A stretch of DNA of 64,000 nucleotides from contig NZ_CP107903.1 in assembly GCF_036013955.1 (NCBI RefSeq), forward strand, positions 7,254,001 through 7,318,000, written 5' to 3'. This document shows positions 38,468-46,541 of the stretch, piece after piece. A program made the position numbers and the translations under genes. The notes beneath the pieces are model-generated. The model did no database searches and was not told the origin of the DNA. It saw only the letters and a program-made list of their open reading frames with translations. The stretch is from Streptomyces sp. NBC_00459. Lineage in GTDB: Bacteria; Actinomycetota; Actinomycetes; Streptomycetales; Streptomycetaceae. Within the stretch, counting starts at the first letter, position 1. Each line of letters begins with the position of its first letter.

Positions 38468-39880
38468 GTGCGTACACGTCTTCTCCCCCTGCTCATCGTC
38501 CTGATGGCGGCCGTCCTGCTCGCGCTCGGCATCCCGCTCGCCATCAGCGTGGCCGCCGCCCAGCAGCAGAAGGTCGTCGTCGACCGGATCGACGACACAG
38601 CGCGTTTCGCGGCGCTCGCCCAGTTCGTCACCGACCGGCCCACCGGGTCCCGCGTCAAGGACGCGGACACCGACGAGCGCGGCGAGACCCTCCAGCGGGA
38701 ACTCGAGAGCTACTACGACGTCTACGGCATCCGTTCCGGTGTCTTCTACCGCAACGGCGTGCCCATGGCCAACGCGCCGACCGACTGGTACCTGCCGGAA
38801 ACGGGCGAGGTGCGTGACGCGTTCGCCGAAGCGCTCCTCTCCCGGCGCAGCCACGATCCGCAGCAGGTCTGGCCCTGGCAGCGTCACCGGCTCGTCGTCG
38901 CGTCGCCGGTCATCCGCGACGGCGATGTCGTGGCCGTCGTGGTCACCGACTCGCCCACCGGGCAGATGCGTTCACGGACGCTGCACGGCTGGATCGTCAT
39001 CGGCGCCGGCGAGATCGCCGCGATGCTGCTCGCGGTGGGCGCCGCGCTGCGCCTCACCGGCTGGGTGCTCAGGCCCGTACGCGTCCTCGACGCCACCACG
39101 CACAGCATCGCGACCGGCAGTCTGAAATCCCGGGTGGCCGTGGCCGGCGGGCCGCCGGAACTCAGACGGCTGGCCCGGGCGTTCAACGAGATGGCGGACA
39201 ACGTCGAGGACGTGCTGGAGCAGCAGCGCGCCTTCGTCGCCGACGCCTCGCACCAGCTGCGCAACCCGCTCTCGGCGCTGCTGCTGCGGATCGAGCTGCT
39301 CGCACTCGAACTGCCGGAGGGGAACGAGGAGATCGCCTCCGTCCAGACCGAGGGCAAGCGACTGGCCGAGGTCCTGGACGACCTCCTCGACCTGGCGCTG
39401 GCCGAGCACGCCGAGGCGGACCTCGTGCTCACCGACATCGGCGCGCTGACGGCCGAGCGCGTCGCGGCCTGGACCCCGCTCGCCGAGGCCAAGGGCGTAC
39501 GCCTGGTCGGCGAATGCCCGGCCACCACCGCCTGGGCCGACCCGGTCACGCTGTCCAGCGCCCTGGACGCGGTGATCGACAACGCGGTGAAGTTCACGCC
39601 GGAGGACGAGTGCGTGCGGGTGTCGGTCGCGTCGAACGGATCGACCTCCACGGTCGTGGTCACCGACGGCGGTCCGGGGCTCACCGACGACGAACTCGTC
39701 CGTATCGGCGACCGCTTCTGGCGCAGCGGTCGGCATCAGAACGTCAAGGGCTCGGGCCTCGGCCTGTCCATCTCCCGGATTCTGCTGGCAGCGGGCGGCG
39801 GCACGATCTCGTACGATCATCACGAGCCGCACGGCCTGAAGGTGACGGTGCGGGTGCCGAGGTCGGGCCCGGCGTCCTGA
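38468..39880 (+). CDS. gluK: Sensor histidine kinase GluK
   Basis: A 470-residue membrane kinase. Two membrane segments (about residues 4-26 and 175-200) enclose an extracytoplasmic sensor of ~145 residues. HAMP follows (about 200-250), then HisKA with His262 in VADASHQLRNPLSALL, and an ATPase domain with VIDNAVKF, DGGPG and GSGLGLSISR. In S. coelicolor GluK responds to extracellular glutamate and controls gluABCD through GluR. The stop is only 7 bp from the convergent TAXI gene stop, so no terminator separates them. Confidence 0.93.
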   Translation: MRTRLLPLLIVLMAAVLLALGIPLAISVAAAQQQKVVVDRIDDTARFAALAQFVTDRPTGSRVKDADTDERGETLQRELESYYDVYGIRSGVFYRNGVPMANAPTDWYLPETGEVRDAFAEALLSRRSHDPQQVWPWQRHRLVVASPVIRDGDVVAVVVTDSPTGQMRSRTLHGWIVIGAGEIAAMLLAVGAALRLTGWVLRPVRVLDATTHSIATGSLKSRVAVAGGPPELRRLARAFNEMADNVEDVLEQQRAFVADASHQLRNPLSALLLRIELLALELPEGNEEIASVQTEGKRLAEVLDDLLDLALAEHAEADLVLTDIGALTAERVAAWTPLAEAKGVRLVGECPATTAWADPVTLSSALDAVIDNAVKFTPEDECVRVSVASNGSTSTVVVTDGGPGLTDDELVRIGDRFWRSGRHQNVKGSGLGLSISRILLAAGGGTISYDHHEPHGLKVTVRVPRSGPAS

Positions 39881-39887
39881 GGCAGCC

Positions 39888-40886
39888 CTACGGCTTGACC
39901 GAGCGGTAGTAGCGCCGGGCGCCCTCGTGCAGGGCCAACGGGTCGGTGTAGATGGCGGTCCGCAGATCCACGAGCTGCGCCGAGTGGACGACGGCGCCGA
40001 TGCGATCCCGGCTGTCGATCACCGACCGGGTCAGCCACTCGGTGAGCCTCGGGTCCACGTCCTCGCGCGTCACGAGCAGGTTGGACACCGCGATCGTCGC
40101 CACGGTCGAGCCGTCCTGGACGGACGGGTAGGCCGACTCCGGCATGTTGGTGGCCCGGTAGTAGCGGGAGGCTCCGCCCTGTTCGTGCAGTTTGGCGACC
40201 AGGTCCGCGTCGATCGGGACGAAGCGGAAGGAGAAGGTCTTCGCCAGCTGCACCAAGCCGTTCGTGGGCAGCCCGCCCGACCAGAAGAAGGCGTCGATCT
40301 GGTCGTGCCGGAGCCGTCCGGGCCCTGTGTCGATGCCTTCGGCGAAGGGCTTGATGTCCTTGGCCGGGTCGAGACCGGCCGCGGCCAGCACCCGGTCCGC
40401 GATCAGCCGTACGCCGGAGTTCTCCAGCCCTATGGCCACCCGCTTGCCCCGCAGGTCCTGGACGGTCGAGATCTTGGAGTCCCGTGGCACCACCAGCTGC
40501 ACATAGTCGTCGTACAGGCGTGCGACCCCGCGCAGTTTGTCGGCCCCTGGCAGCTTCCTCAGCTTGTACGTCTCCACCGCGTCGGCCGCCGCGATGGTGA
40601 AGTCGGCGTCGCCCGTGGCCACCCGCTCGACGTTCTCCTGCGATCCCTGGCTGGTCATCAGCCGTACGTCCAGGTGCGGCATGTCCTTGGCGAAGGACGT
40701 CCTGAGCCCCGAGCCGTACTGCTGGTAGACGCCGGCAGGTGACCCGGTGCTGAACGTGATCGTCCCGGCCGGAGGATCCTCGTCCAGCGGCAGCAACCAC
40801 CACAGCAGCAGCCCGAAGACCACGAAGGCGGCGGCCGAGCCCATGAGGGCCTGTCGCCTGCGGATCCGGGGGAGCACCTTCAACAT
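39888..40886 (-). CDS. TAXI-family (TRAP-type) solute-binding protein, orphan
   Basis: A 332-residue protein anchored by one N-terminal helix (LMGSAAAFVVFGLLLWWLL) after a basic start. The mature part fits the TAXI family (ITFSTGSPAGVYQQYGSGL, DADFTIAAADAVETY, and the KRVAIGLENSGVRLIADRVL hinge). No TRAP membrane subunits are encoded nearby. A Thermus TAXI protein was crystallised with glutamate, so its position beside gluRK and gluABCD is suggestive. It could present a ligand to GluK or belong to a transporter encoded elsewhere. Confidence 0.85.
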   Translation of the reverse strand: MLKVLPRIRRRQALMGSAAAFVVFGLLLWWLLPLDEDPPAGTITFSTGSPAGVYQQYGSGLRTSFAKDMPHLDVRLMTSQGSQENVERVATGDADFTIAAADAVETYKLRKLPGADKLRGVARLYDDYVQLVVPRDSKISTVQDLRGKRVAIGLENSGVRLIADRVLAAAGLDPAKDIKPFAEGIDTGPGRLRHDQIDAFFWSGGLPTNGLVQLAKTFSFRFVPIDADLVAKLHEQGGASRYYRATNMPESAYPSVQDGSTVATIAVSNLLVTREDVDPRLTEWLTRSVIDSRDRIGAVVHSAQLVDLRTAIYTDPLALHEGARRYYRSVKP

Positions 40887-41004
40887 GCGCGAGATCCTGC
40901 CAGTCCGGCCCCCGTGCTGGCCAGGAAAAAGGGGGAGGGGCCGTCTGACGTACGACGATCGGATCGCCCCGGGGGAGCTGTCACAGGATGGTTAGAGTCA
41001 CCGT

Positions 41005-41436
41005 ATGCGCCCCGCCGTCCCTCCTTCCTCCGCTGCCGCCTCGCCCGCCGACCTGGTCCGGGAGTTCCACCTGGCCTTCGGTCTCGACACCCGCAGTACG
41101 CCTGCCGAGGTCTCCCCGAAGCTCGCGGCGCACCGGGGCGAGCTGCTCGCGGAGGAGGCCGCGGAGGTGGCCGAGGTCGCGGTCACGGGCCCGCTGGACC
41201 GGCTGGCGCACGAGCTGGCCGACGTCGTGTACGTGGCGTACGGCACGGCCCTGGTCCACGGCATCGACCTCGACGCGGTGATCGCGGAGATCCACCGCGC
41301 CAACATGACGAAGCTGGGCCCCGACGGCCTGGTCGCCCGTAGGGCCGACGGAAAGGTGCTCAAGGGCGACCACTACCGTGCCCCGGACGTCGGAGCCGTC
41401 CTGCGCCGCCAGGGCTGGAACGCGGGCGAGCGGTAA
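41005..41436 (+). CDS. MazG-like nucleotide pyrophosphohydrolase
   Basis: A 143-residue all-alpha NTP-PPase. The metal-binding ExxE...ExxD pattern is visible as LLAEEAAEVAE followed by ELADVVYVAYGTALVHGID. Members hydrolyse NTPs, phosphoribosyl-ATP or damaged nucleotides. TAGAGT ends 6 nt before the ATG, so the message is probably leaderless. It lies 40 bp upstream of miaB, which also has its own leaderless-type start. Confidence 0.83.
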   Translation: MRPAVPPSSAAASPADLVREFHLAFGLDTRSTPAEVSPKLAAHRGELLAEEAAEVAEVAVTGPLDRLAHELADVVYVAYGTALVHGIDLDAVIAEIHRANMTKLGPDGLVARRADGKVLKGDHYRAPDVGAVLRRQGWNAGER

Positions 41437-41476
41437 CCCGTACGGCCCTGCTTCACGCACCGCCTACCCTTGTCGC

Positions 41477-42994
41477 ATGAGCAGCAGTGACCGGATCCAG
41501 GCCGTGGACGTCAAGACATACGAAGTGCGCACCTACGGGTGCCAGATGAACGTCCACGATTCCGAGCGATTGTCCGGACTGCTCGAGAACGCCGGCTACG
41601 TGCGTGCGCCCGAGGGTGCGGACGGCGATGCGGACGTCGTCGTCTTCAACACCTGCGCGGTGCGCGAGAACGCCGACAACAAGCTGTACGGCAACCTCGG
41701 CCGGCTCGCCCCGATGAAGACGAAGCGTCCCGGGATGCAGATCGCCGTGGGCGGCTGCCTCGCGCAGAAGGACCGCGACACCATCGTGAAGCGGGCGCCC
41801 TGGGTGGACGTCGTCTTCGGTACGCACAACATCGGCAAGCTGCCCGTACTGCTCGAACGCGCGCGCGTGCAGGAGGAGGCGCAGGTCGAGATCGCCGAGT
41901 CGCTGGAGGCGTTCCCGTCGACGCTGCCGACGCGGCGCGAGAGCGCGTACGCGGCCTGGGTGTCGATCTCCGTCGGCTGCAACAACACGTGCACCTTCTG
42001 CATCGTCCCGGCCCTGCGCGGCAAGGAGAAGGACCGCCGCACCGGCGACATCCTCGCTGAGATCGAGGCGCTGGTCGGCGAGGGCGTCTCCGAGATCACC
42101 CTGCTCGGCCAGAACGTCAACGCGTACGGCTCCGACATCGGTGACCGCGAGGCCTTCAGCAAGCTGCTGCGGGCCTGCGGGAAGATCGAGGGCCTGGAGC
42201 GCGTCCGCTTCACCTCCCCGCACCCGCGCGACTTCACCGACGACGTCATCGCGGCGATGGCCGAGACGCCGAACGTGATGCCGCAGCTCCACATGCCCAT
42301 GCAGTCCGGCTCGGACACGATCCTGAAGGCGATGCGCCGCTCGTACCGCCAGGACCGCTACCTGGGGATCATCGAGAAGGTGCGGGCGGCCATCCCGCAC
42401 GCGGCGATCACCTCCGACATCATCGTGGGCTTCCCCGGGGAGACCGAGGAGGACTTCGAGCAGACGCTGCACGCGGTGCGCGAGGCGCGGTTCGCACAGG
42501 CGTTCACATTCCAGTACTCCAAGCGGCCTGGCACGCCTGCCGCCACGATGGAGAACCAGATCCCCAAGGAGGTCGTCCAGGAGCGTTACCTGCGTCTCGC
42601 CGCCCTCCAGGAGGAGATCTCCTGGGACGAGAACAAGAAGCAGGTCGGCCGCACCCTGGAGCTGATGGTCGCCGAGGGCGAGGGCCGCAAGGACGGCGCC
42701 ACCCACCGTCTCTCCGGCCGCGCCCCCGACAACCGGCTGGTCCACTTCACCAAACCGGACGCAGTGGTGCGCCCCGGAGACGTGGTCACGGTCGAGATCA
42801 CGTACGCCGCCCCGCACCACCTCCTCGCCGAGGGCGCCGCCCTGAGCGTGCGTCCCACGCGCGCGGGTGACGCCTGGGAGAAGCGCAACACCGCGGAAGC
42901 GGCGAAGCCGGCGGGCGTCATGCTGGGCCTGCCGGGAATCGGGGCGCCTGCTCCGCTGCCGGCGGCTGCGGGGAGCGGCTGCGGCTGCGACTGA
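41477..42994 (+). CDS. miaB: tRNA (i6A37) methylthiotransferase MiaB
   Basis: A 505-residue radical-SAM enzyme that converts i6A37 to ms2i6A37 in tRNAs reading UNN codons. Auxiliary cluster cysteines are C22, C60 and C94; the radical-SAM cysteines are C168, C172 and C175 (GCNNTCTFC). A TRAM domain follows at about 400-470. A short cysteine/glycine tail GSGCGCD ends the protein, which is unusual. TACCCT ends 6 nt before ATG 41477 and there is no ribosome site, so leaderless expression is likely. miaA, which makes the i6A substrate, is 1.9 kb downstream. Confidence 0.94.
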   Translation: MSSSDRIQAVDVKTYEVRTYGCQMNVHDSERLSGLLENAGYVRAPEGADGDADVVVFNTCAVRENADNKLYGNLGRLAPMKTKRPGMQIAVGGCLAQKDRDTIVKRAPWVDVVFGTHNIGKLPVLLERARVQEEAQVEIAESLEAFPSTLPTRRESAYAAWVSISVGCNNTCTFCIVPALRGKEKDRRTGDILAEIEALVGEGVSEITLLGQNVNAYGSDIGDREAFSKLLRACGKIEGLERVRFTSPHPRDFTDDVIAAMAETPNVMPQLHMPMQSGSDTILKAMRRSYRQDRYLGIIEKVRAAIPHAAITSDIIVGFPGETEEDFEQTLHAVREARFAQAFTFQYSKRPGTPAATMENQIPKEVVQERYLRLAALQEEISWDENKKQVGRTLELMVAEGEGRKDGATHRLSGRAPDNRLVHFTKPDAVVRPGDVVTVEITYAAPHHLLAEGAALSVRPTRAGDAWEKRNTAEAAKPAGVMLGLPGIGAPAPLPAAAGSGCGCD

Positions 42995-43008
42995 CGTCCT
43001 GCCACAAT

Positions 43009-43030
43009 GCGGGTGGAAAGCGGGTGGAAA
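43009..43030. repeat. 11-bp tandem duplication in the leader of the 43041 gene
   Basis: GCGGGTGGAAA is present twice back to back (43009-43019 and 43020-43030). The second copy contributes the A-tract that builds the GAAAGGAG ribosome site of the next gene. Confidence 0.6.
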
Positions 43031-43040
43031 GGAGCATCAC

Positions 43041-43310
43041 ATGTTGCCTTACAGAGTCGCGTTCACCGAAGAGGCCGCCCAGGTGCGCGACAGCCTGTCC
43101 ACCGACCGGCGTGACGTGCTGGAGCGGGGCCTGGCCATACTGGTGACCGACCCGAGGCACAAGCTCTCCCACTCCGTCCGCGGTGACGAGACGACGCGTG
43201 AGATCGCCCTCTCGCGCAACCTCTTCATCGAGTACGTGATCAGCGACGGCAAGCTGGTCGTGCTCCTCCTCACGGTCATCGACCTGACCGACGTGCTGAT
43301 CGAGGACTGA
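43041..43310 (+). CDS. RelE/ParE-like small protein without adjacent antitoxin
   Basis: An 89-residue protein with the start MLPYRVAFTEEAAQVRDSLS and the strand-rich C-terminus IEYVISDGKLVVLLLTVIDLTDV. That pattern resembles the ParE/RelE fold: two helices, then a beta sheet ending in a VLxIxD-type strand. No antitoxin gene is adjacent on either side. The ribosome site GAAAGGAG, 6 nt before the ATG, is strong. Family assignment is by fold pattern only; it may be a domesticated, non-toxic member. Confidence 0.6.
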   Translation: MLPYRVAFTEEAAQVRDSLSTDRRDVLERGLAILVTDPRHKLSHSVRGDETTREIALSRNLFIEYVISDGKLVVLLLTVIDLTDVLIED

Positions 43311-43344
43311 CACCGCGCGGTCCGCCGGGGCTACCCTGCCGAGC

Positions 43345-44064
43345 ATGCTCGTCGCCGCCGCCGTCTGCCCCTGTCCGCCGCTCCTCGTGCCCGATGTGGC
43401 AGCGGGCGCCGCACCCGAGCTGGAGGCCGCGCGCGCCGCCAGCTCGGACGCGCTGGCCGTGCTCGCGGCCTCCCGCCCCGACCGGCTGCTGGTCGTCGGG
43501 CCCGCCGAACAGAGCGGGCGCGGACCGCACCCGGAGGGCACGCGGGGCTCGTTCCGCAGCTTCGGGGTGGACCTCGACGTACGCCTGGGTGCCGGGAACG
43601 CCGGACCGGCGGCTGCGGAAAGGGAGCTGCCGGCGGCGCTCGCCGTCGCCGCCTGGCTGCTGGAGCGGACCGGTTGGTCTCAGGCGCCCGTCGAAGGCCT
43701 GGGCGTGGGGGAACCTCTTGCGGCCGAACGGTGCGTCGCGGTCGGGAGGGAGATCGGCGGGCGGCCGGAACGGGTGGCCCTGCTGGTGATGGGGGACGCC
43801 AGCGCGTGCCGCACGCTCAAGGCGCCGGGGTACCTGGACGAGCGGGCGGCCGGGTTCGACGCGGAGGTCGCGCGGGCGCTCGGAGCGGCGGACGTGGCGG
43901 CGCTCAAGGCGCTGGACGCGGAACTGGCCCACGAACTGAAGGTCTCGGGCCGGGCGCCCTGGCAGGTCCTCGCGGGCGCGGCCGAGAACACCGACCTGGC
44001 GGGCACGCTGCTGTACGAGGACGCTCCGTACGGCGTGGGATACGTGGTCGCGGCCTGGTCGTAG
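43345..44064 (+). CDS. LigB-like class III extradiol dioxygenase superfamily protein
   Basis: A 239-residue protein with the superfamily layout (CPCPPLLVPDVAAG at the start, then RPDRLLVVGPAEQSGRG, then LLVMGDASA and a C-terminal YGVGYVVA). The conserved histidine of the PHPP motif, an iron ligand in true LigB enzymes, is a cysteine here (CPCPP), and later metal-ligand histidines are not obvious. It is therefore probably not a ring-cleaving dioxygenase. TACCCT ends 7 nt before ATG 43345, indicating a leaderless start. Confidence 0.7.
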   Translation: MLVAAAVCPCPPLLVPDVAAGAAPELEAARAASSDALAVLAASRPDRLLVVGPAEQSGRGPHPEGTRGSFRSFGVDLDVRLGAGNAGPAAAERELPAALAVAAWLLERTGWSQAPVEGLGVGEPLAAERCVAVGREIGGRPERVALLVMGDASACRTLKAPGYLDERAAGFDAEVARALGAADVAALKALDAELAHELKVSGRAPWQVLAGAAENTDLAGTLLYEDAPYGVGYVVAAWS

Positions 44065-44081
44065 CCGGTGCCGTGACACGG

Positions 44082-44116
44082 CGGACGGCCGGGAGCGTGT
44101 GCTCCGCAGCCGTCCG
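44082..44116. terminator. Convergent hairpin terminator
   Basis: CGGACGGC and GCCGTCCG form the outer stem, with an inner GGAGC-GTGT-GCTCC hairpin. It lies between the convergent LigB-like gene and the small gene at 44146. Confidence 0.6.
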
Positions 44117-44145
44117 TCGATGTGCGGTGCTGTCGTTCGCGCCGG

Positions 44146-44415
44146 TCAGGAAGCCGGTGGCGGCGCGTCCGGCGGTGGCGTGAACGTGTCGTCCGGGGTG
44201 CCACCGTCCTTGTGCGCGAGTCGGTCCACGGCGCCCTTCGCCTTGCCGGTGCCCGTATGGATCTTGTCGCTGTACTTGCCCTTGGTCTTCTCGTCGACCA
44301 CCTTCGCGGCCTTGTCGAGACCCCGCTCGATCTGGCCCTCGTGCTGCTGCGCGAAGTCCGCGACCTTCTCCTTGGCCGGGGCGAGCTTTGCCTTCAGATT
44401 GTCCAGCAGACCCAT
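44146..44415 (-). CDS. Small charged antitoxin-like protein (Rv0909/MT0933 family)
   Basis: An 89-residue lysine/glutamate/aspartate-rich helical protein starting MGLLDNLKAKLAPAKEKV and containing QIERGLDKAAKVVDEKT, KYSDKIHTGTGKAK and DRLAHKDG. This matches the family annotated as MT0933-like antitoxin, whose partner toxin in mycobacteria is a separate gene. No toxin is adjacent, so an antitoxin role is doubtful. The proline/aspartate C-terminus is disordered. It follows 44439-44714 by 23 bp, with a shared direction. Confidence 0.65.
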   Translation of the reverse strand: MGLLDNLKAKLAPAKEKVADFAQQHEGQIERGLDKAAKVVDEKTKGKYSDKIHTGTGKAKGAVDRLAHKDGGTPDDTFTPPPDAPPPAS

Positions 44416-44438
44416 TTTTCGCCTTCCCTCGCGGGCAG

Positions 44439-44714
44439 TTACTTGCGGGCGCCCTCACCGGCCTCGCTGTCGGCGGCCTCCTCGGCGGACTGCTGCTTGG
44501 GGATCTCGACGCCCTCGGTGGCGGAGACGGTCACGGCTTCCGTCTTCTCCGCCGTGATCTCCGTCTCGGCCCCGCTGTCGGCCTCGGGCGATCCCTTCGC
44601 CGCTTCCGTCTCCTCCGCCGCCGGCTCGTCCGTCACGGCGACGGCCTGCTCGTCGGCGGTCGACGCCTCCTCCGTGGTCTTCGACCGTCCGAGAAGCCGT
44701 GCAAAAACGCCCAT
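44439..44714 (-). CDS. Small acidic disordered protein of unknown function
   Basis: A 91-residue protein starting MGVFARLLGRSKTTEEAST. After the basic amphipathic N-terminus it is dominated by glutamate, alanine, threonine and serine and is predicted disordered. I do not recognise a domain. The N-terminus could bind membrane. It is upstream of and probably co-transcribed with the antitoxin-like gene, and divergent from miaA. Confidence 0.6.
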   Translation of the reverse strand: MGVFARLLGRSKTTEEASTADEQAVAVTDEPAAEETEAAKGSPEADSGAETEITAEKTEAVTVSATEGVEIPKQQSAEEAADSEAGEGARK

Positions 44715-44895
44715 ATCCACTCCATACGTTACTCGTGCGGGCGAAATCCCGCGTCGCCCGGTGCGTCCGTTTGCGTCGCCCCCGTCGCCGCCTCCCGAAT
44801 CCGGCGGCGCGAACCTCGCAACTGGCAACGACCCCGGACCGCCGCCGTCACGTCGCTCGTTCGAGGAGGGGTCCCGGGTTTGCGAGACTGTGGCG

Positions 44896-45834
44896 GTGAG
44901 CAGCGCAGCCCCCACCCCACGAGTCATCGCCGTCGTCGGCCCCACCGCAGCCGGAAAGTCCGATCTGGGTGTCTTTCTCGCTCAGCGACTCGGCGGCGAG
45001 GTCGTCAACGCCGACTCGATGCAGCTCTACCGAGGGATGGATATCGGCACCGCCAAGTTGACGCCCGAGGAGCGCGGCGGAATCCCGCACCATCTCCTGG
45101 ACATCTGGGACGTGACCGTCGCGGCGAGCGTCGCCGAATACCAGCGCCTCGCCCGCGAACGGATCGACGCGCTGCTCGCCGAGGGTCGCTGGCCGGTCCT
45201 GGTCGGCGGCTCCGGTCTGTACGTCCGGGGAGCCGTCGACAACCTGGAGTTCCCCGGTACCGATCCCGAGGTCAGGGCCCGCCTGGAGGAGGAGCTCGCC
45301 CTGCGCGGTTCCGGTGCTCTGCACGCCCGCCTGGCCGTCGCCGACCCCGAGGCCGCGCAGGCCATCCTGCCCAGCAACGGACGCCGTATCGTCCGGGCCC
45401 TGGAGGTCATCGAGATCACCGGCAAGCCCTTCACCGCCAACCTTCCAGGCCACGACTCCGTGTACGACACCGTGCAGATCGGCGTCGACGTGGCCCGCCC
45501 CGAGCTCGACGAGCGCATCGCCCGCCGGGTCGACCGGATGTGGGCGGAGGGGCTTGTGGACGAGGTGCGCGCGCTGGAGGCGCACGGCCTGCGCGAGGGG
45601 CTCACGGCATCGCGCGCGCTGGGCTACCAGCAGGTGCTCGCGGCGCTCGCCGGGGAGTGCGACGAGGACGACGCGCGCGCCGAAACGGTGCGTGCCACCA
45701 AGCGCTTCGCGCGCCGTCAGGATTCGTGGTTCAGGCGCGATCCCCGGGTGCACTGGTTGAGTGGGGCTGCGGCGGATCTCACAGAACTTCCGGACCTCGC
45801 ACTGGCGTTGGTCGAACGACCGGTCACAGCCTGA
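44896..45834 (+). CDS. miaA: tRNA dimethylallyltransferase MiaA
   Basis: A 312-residue enzyme that adds a dimethylallyl group to A37 of tRNAs, making i6A for MiaB. The P-loop is GPTAAGKSDL near residue 14. Family motifs include NADSMQLYRGMDIGTAK, GIPHHLLDIW, GGSGLYVRG, SNGRRIVRALEV and the C-terminal RRQDSWFRRD. GTG 44896 gives the usual length; GTG 44890, two codons earlier, is possible. No ribosome site is within 12 nt. Confidence 0.95.
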   Translation: MSSAAPTPRVIAVVGPTAAGKSDLGVFLAQRLGGEVVNADSMQLYRGMDIGTAKLTPEERGGIPHHLLDIWDVTVAASVAEYQRLARERIDALLAEGRWPVLVGGSGLYVRGAVDNLEFPGTDPEVRARLEEELALRGSGALHARLAVADPEAAQAILPSNGRRIVRALEVIEITGKPFTANLPGHDSVYDTVQIGVDVARPELDERIARRVDRMWAEGLVDEVRALEAHGLREGLTASRALGYQQVLAALAGECDEDDARAETVRATKRFARRQDSWFRRDPRVHWLSGAAADLTELPDLALALVERPVTA

Positions 45835-45942
45835 TCACGTCATGGCATCGGGACGCTCCGGCCGTCATCCAGGCCTCCGGCGCCGTGCCATCATCGAGCT
45901 TCGATCGACCAAGTGGAGTCCGAGTTGGGAGGGCGCGTGGCG

Positions 45943-46431
45943 ATGGAGGCCGGCCCTCGCGACACCGCACAAGGCGCGGGACACATCACAGGTGACGGTG
46001 GCGAAACGGAACGGGACGAAGATCGTCTGAGCCCCGACGGGCCCGACGAGACACAGGGCGGCGTGACCGCCGACGGACCCGAACCGGACGAGATGTTCCT
46101 CGGGCCCGAGGTCGAGGTGGAACTACGTCCGCAGCGCCGCCTGCGCATCTGGCAGCTCGCCCCGATCGTGGTCCTGGCGGCGCTCGGCTCCCTGATGTTC
46201 GCCTTCCCGCTGGCGTTCGACTTCGGCGACAGCGGAGCCGTGATCGCCATGCTGGGGCTGCTCATCTGCTCCTGCGCGGCGGGCTGGGGCATGATGGCCG
46301 CCCGCCGGGTCGGCTACACGGCTCCGGGCCTCGGTGAAGGCCGACGGGACTGGCGGGTCGTACTGGCGTACGTCGTGATGGTGGTCGTGGTCATCGGGCT
46401 CGCCGTGTGGAGAGTGGCCCGGCTGCGGTAG
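45943..46431 (+). CDS. Membrane protein of unknown function
   Basis: A 162-residue protein. The acidic disordered N-terminus (~65 residues) is followed by three hydrophobic segments (LAPIVVLAALGSLMFAFPLAF, GAVIAMLGLLICSCAAGWG, and VVLAYVVMVVVVIGLAVW). It has no known domain. GGGAGGG supports ATG 45943 or GTG 45937. It lies between miaA and dapF in the same direction. Confidence 0.75.
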   Translation: MEAGPRDTAQGAGHITGDGGETERDEDRLSPDGPDETQGGVTADGPEPDEMFLGPEVEVELRPQRRLRIWQLAPIVVLAALGSLMFAFPLAFDFGDSGAVIAMLGLLICSCAAGWGMMAARRVGYTAPGLGEGRRDWRVVLAYVVMVVVVIGLAVWRVARLR

Positions 46432-46477
46432 CGCTCCGCCGGAGGGGCCGCGAGGGTTTGTGGTCCACGGCGGCGCC

Positions 46478-46510
46478 GTTGTGGCTGGTCGAGCGGTTCC
46501 CCGCGCCCCT
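46478..46510 (+). repeat. Streptomyces intergenic repeat, copy 1
   Basis: A 33-bp sequence from GTTGTGGCTGGTCG to TTCCCCGCGCCCCT lies upstream of dapF. A second copy at 53185-53217 differs at only two or three positions. From memory this sequence is very common between genes in Streptomyces genomes; the copy number was not checked. Confidence 0.75.
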
Positions 46511-46541
46511 AGGGTGCGCTCCCAAGCCGTACGATCGAGGA

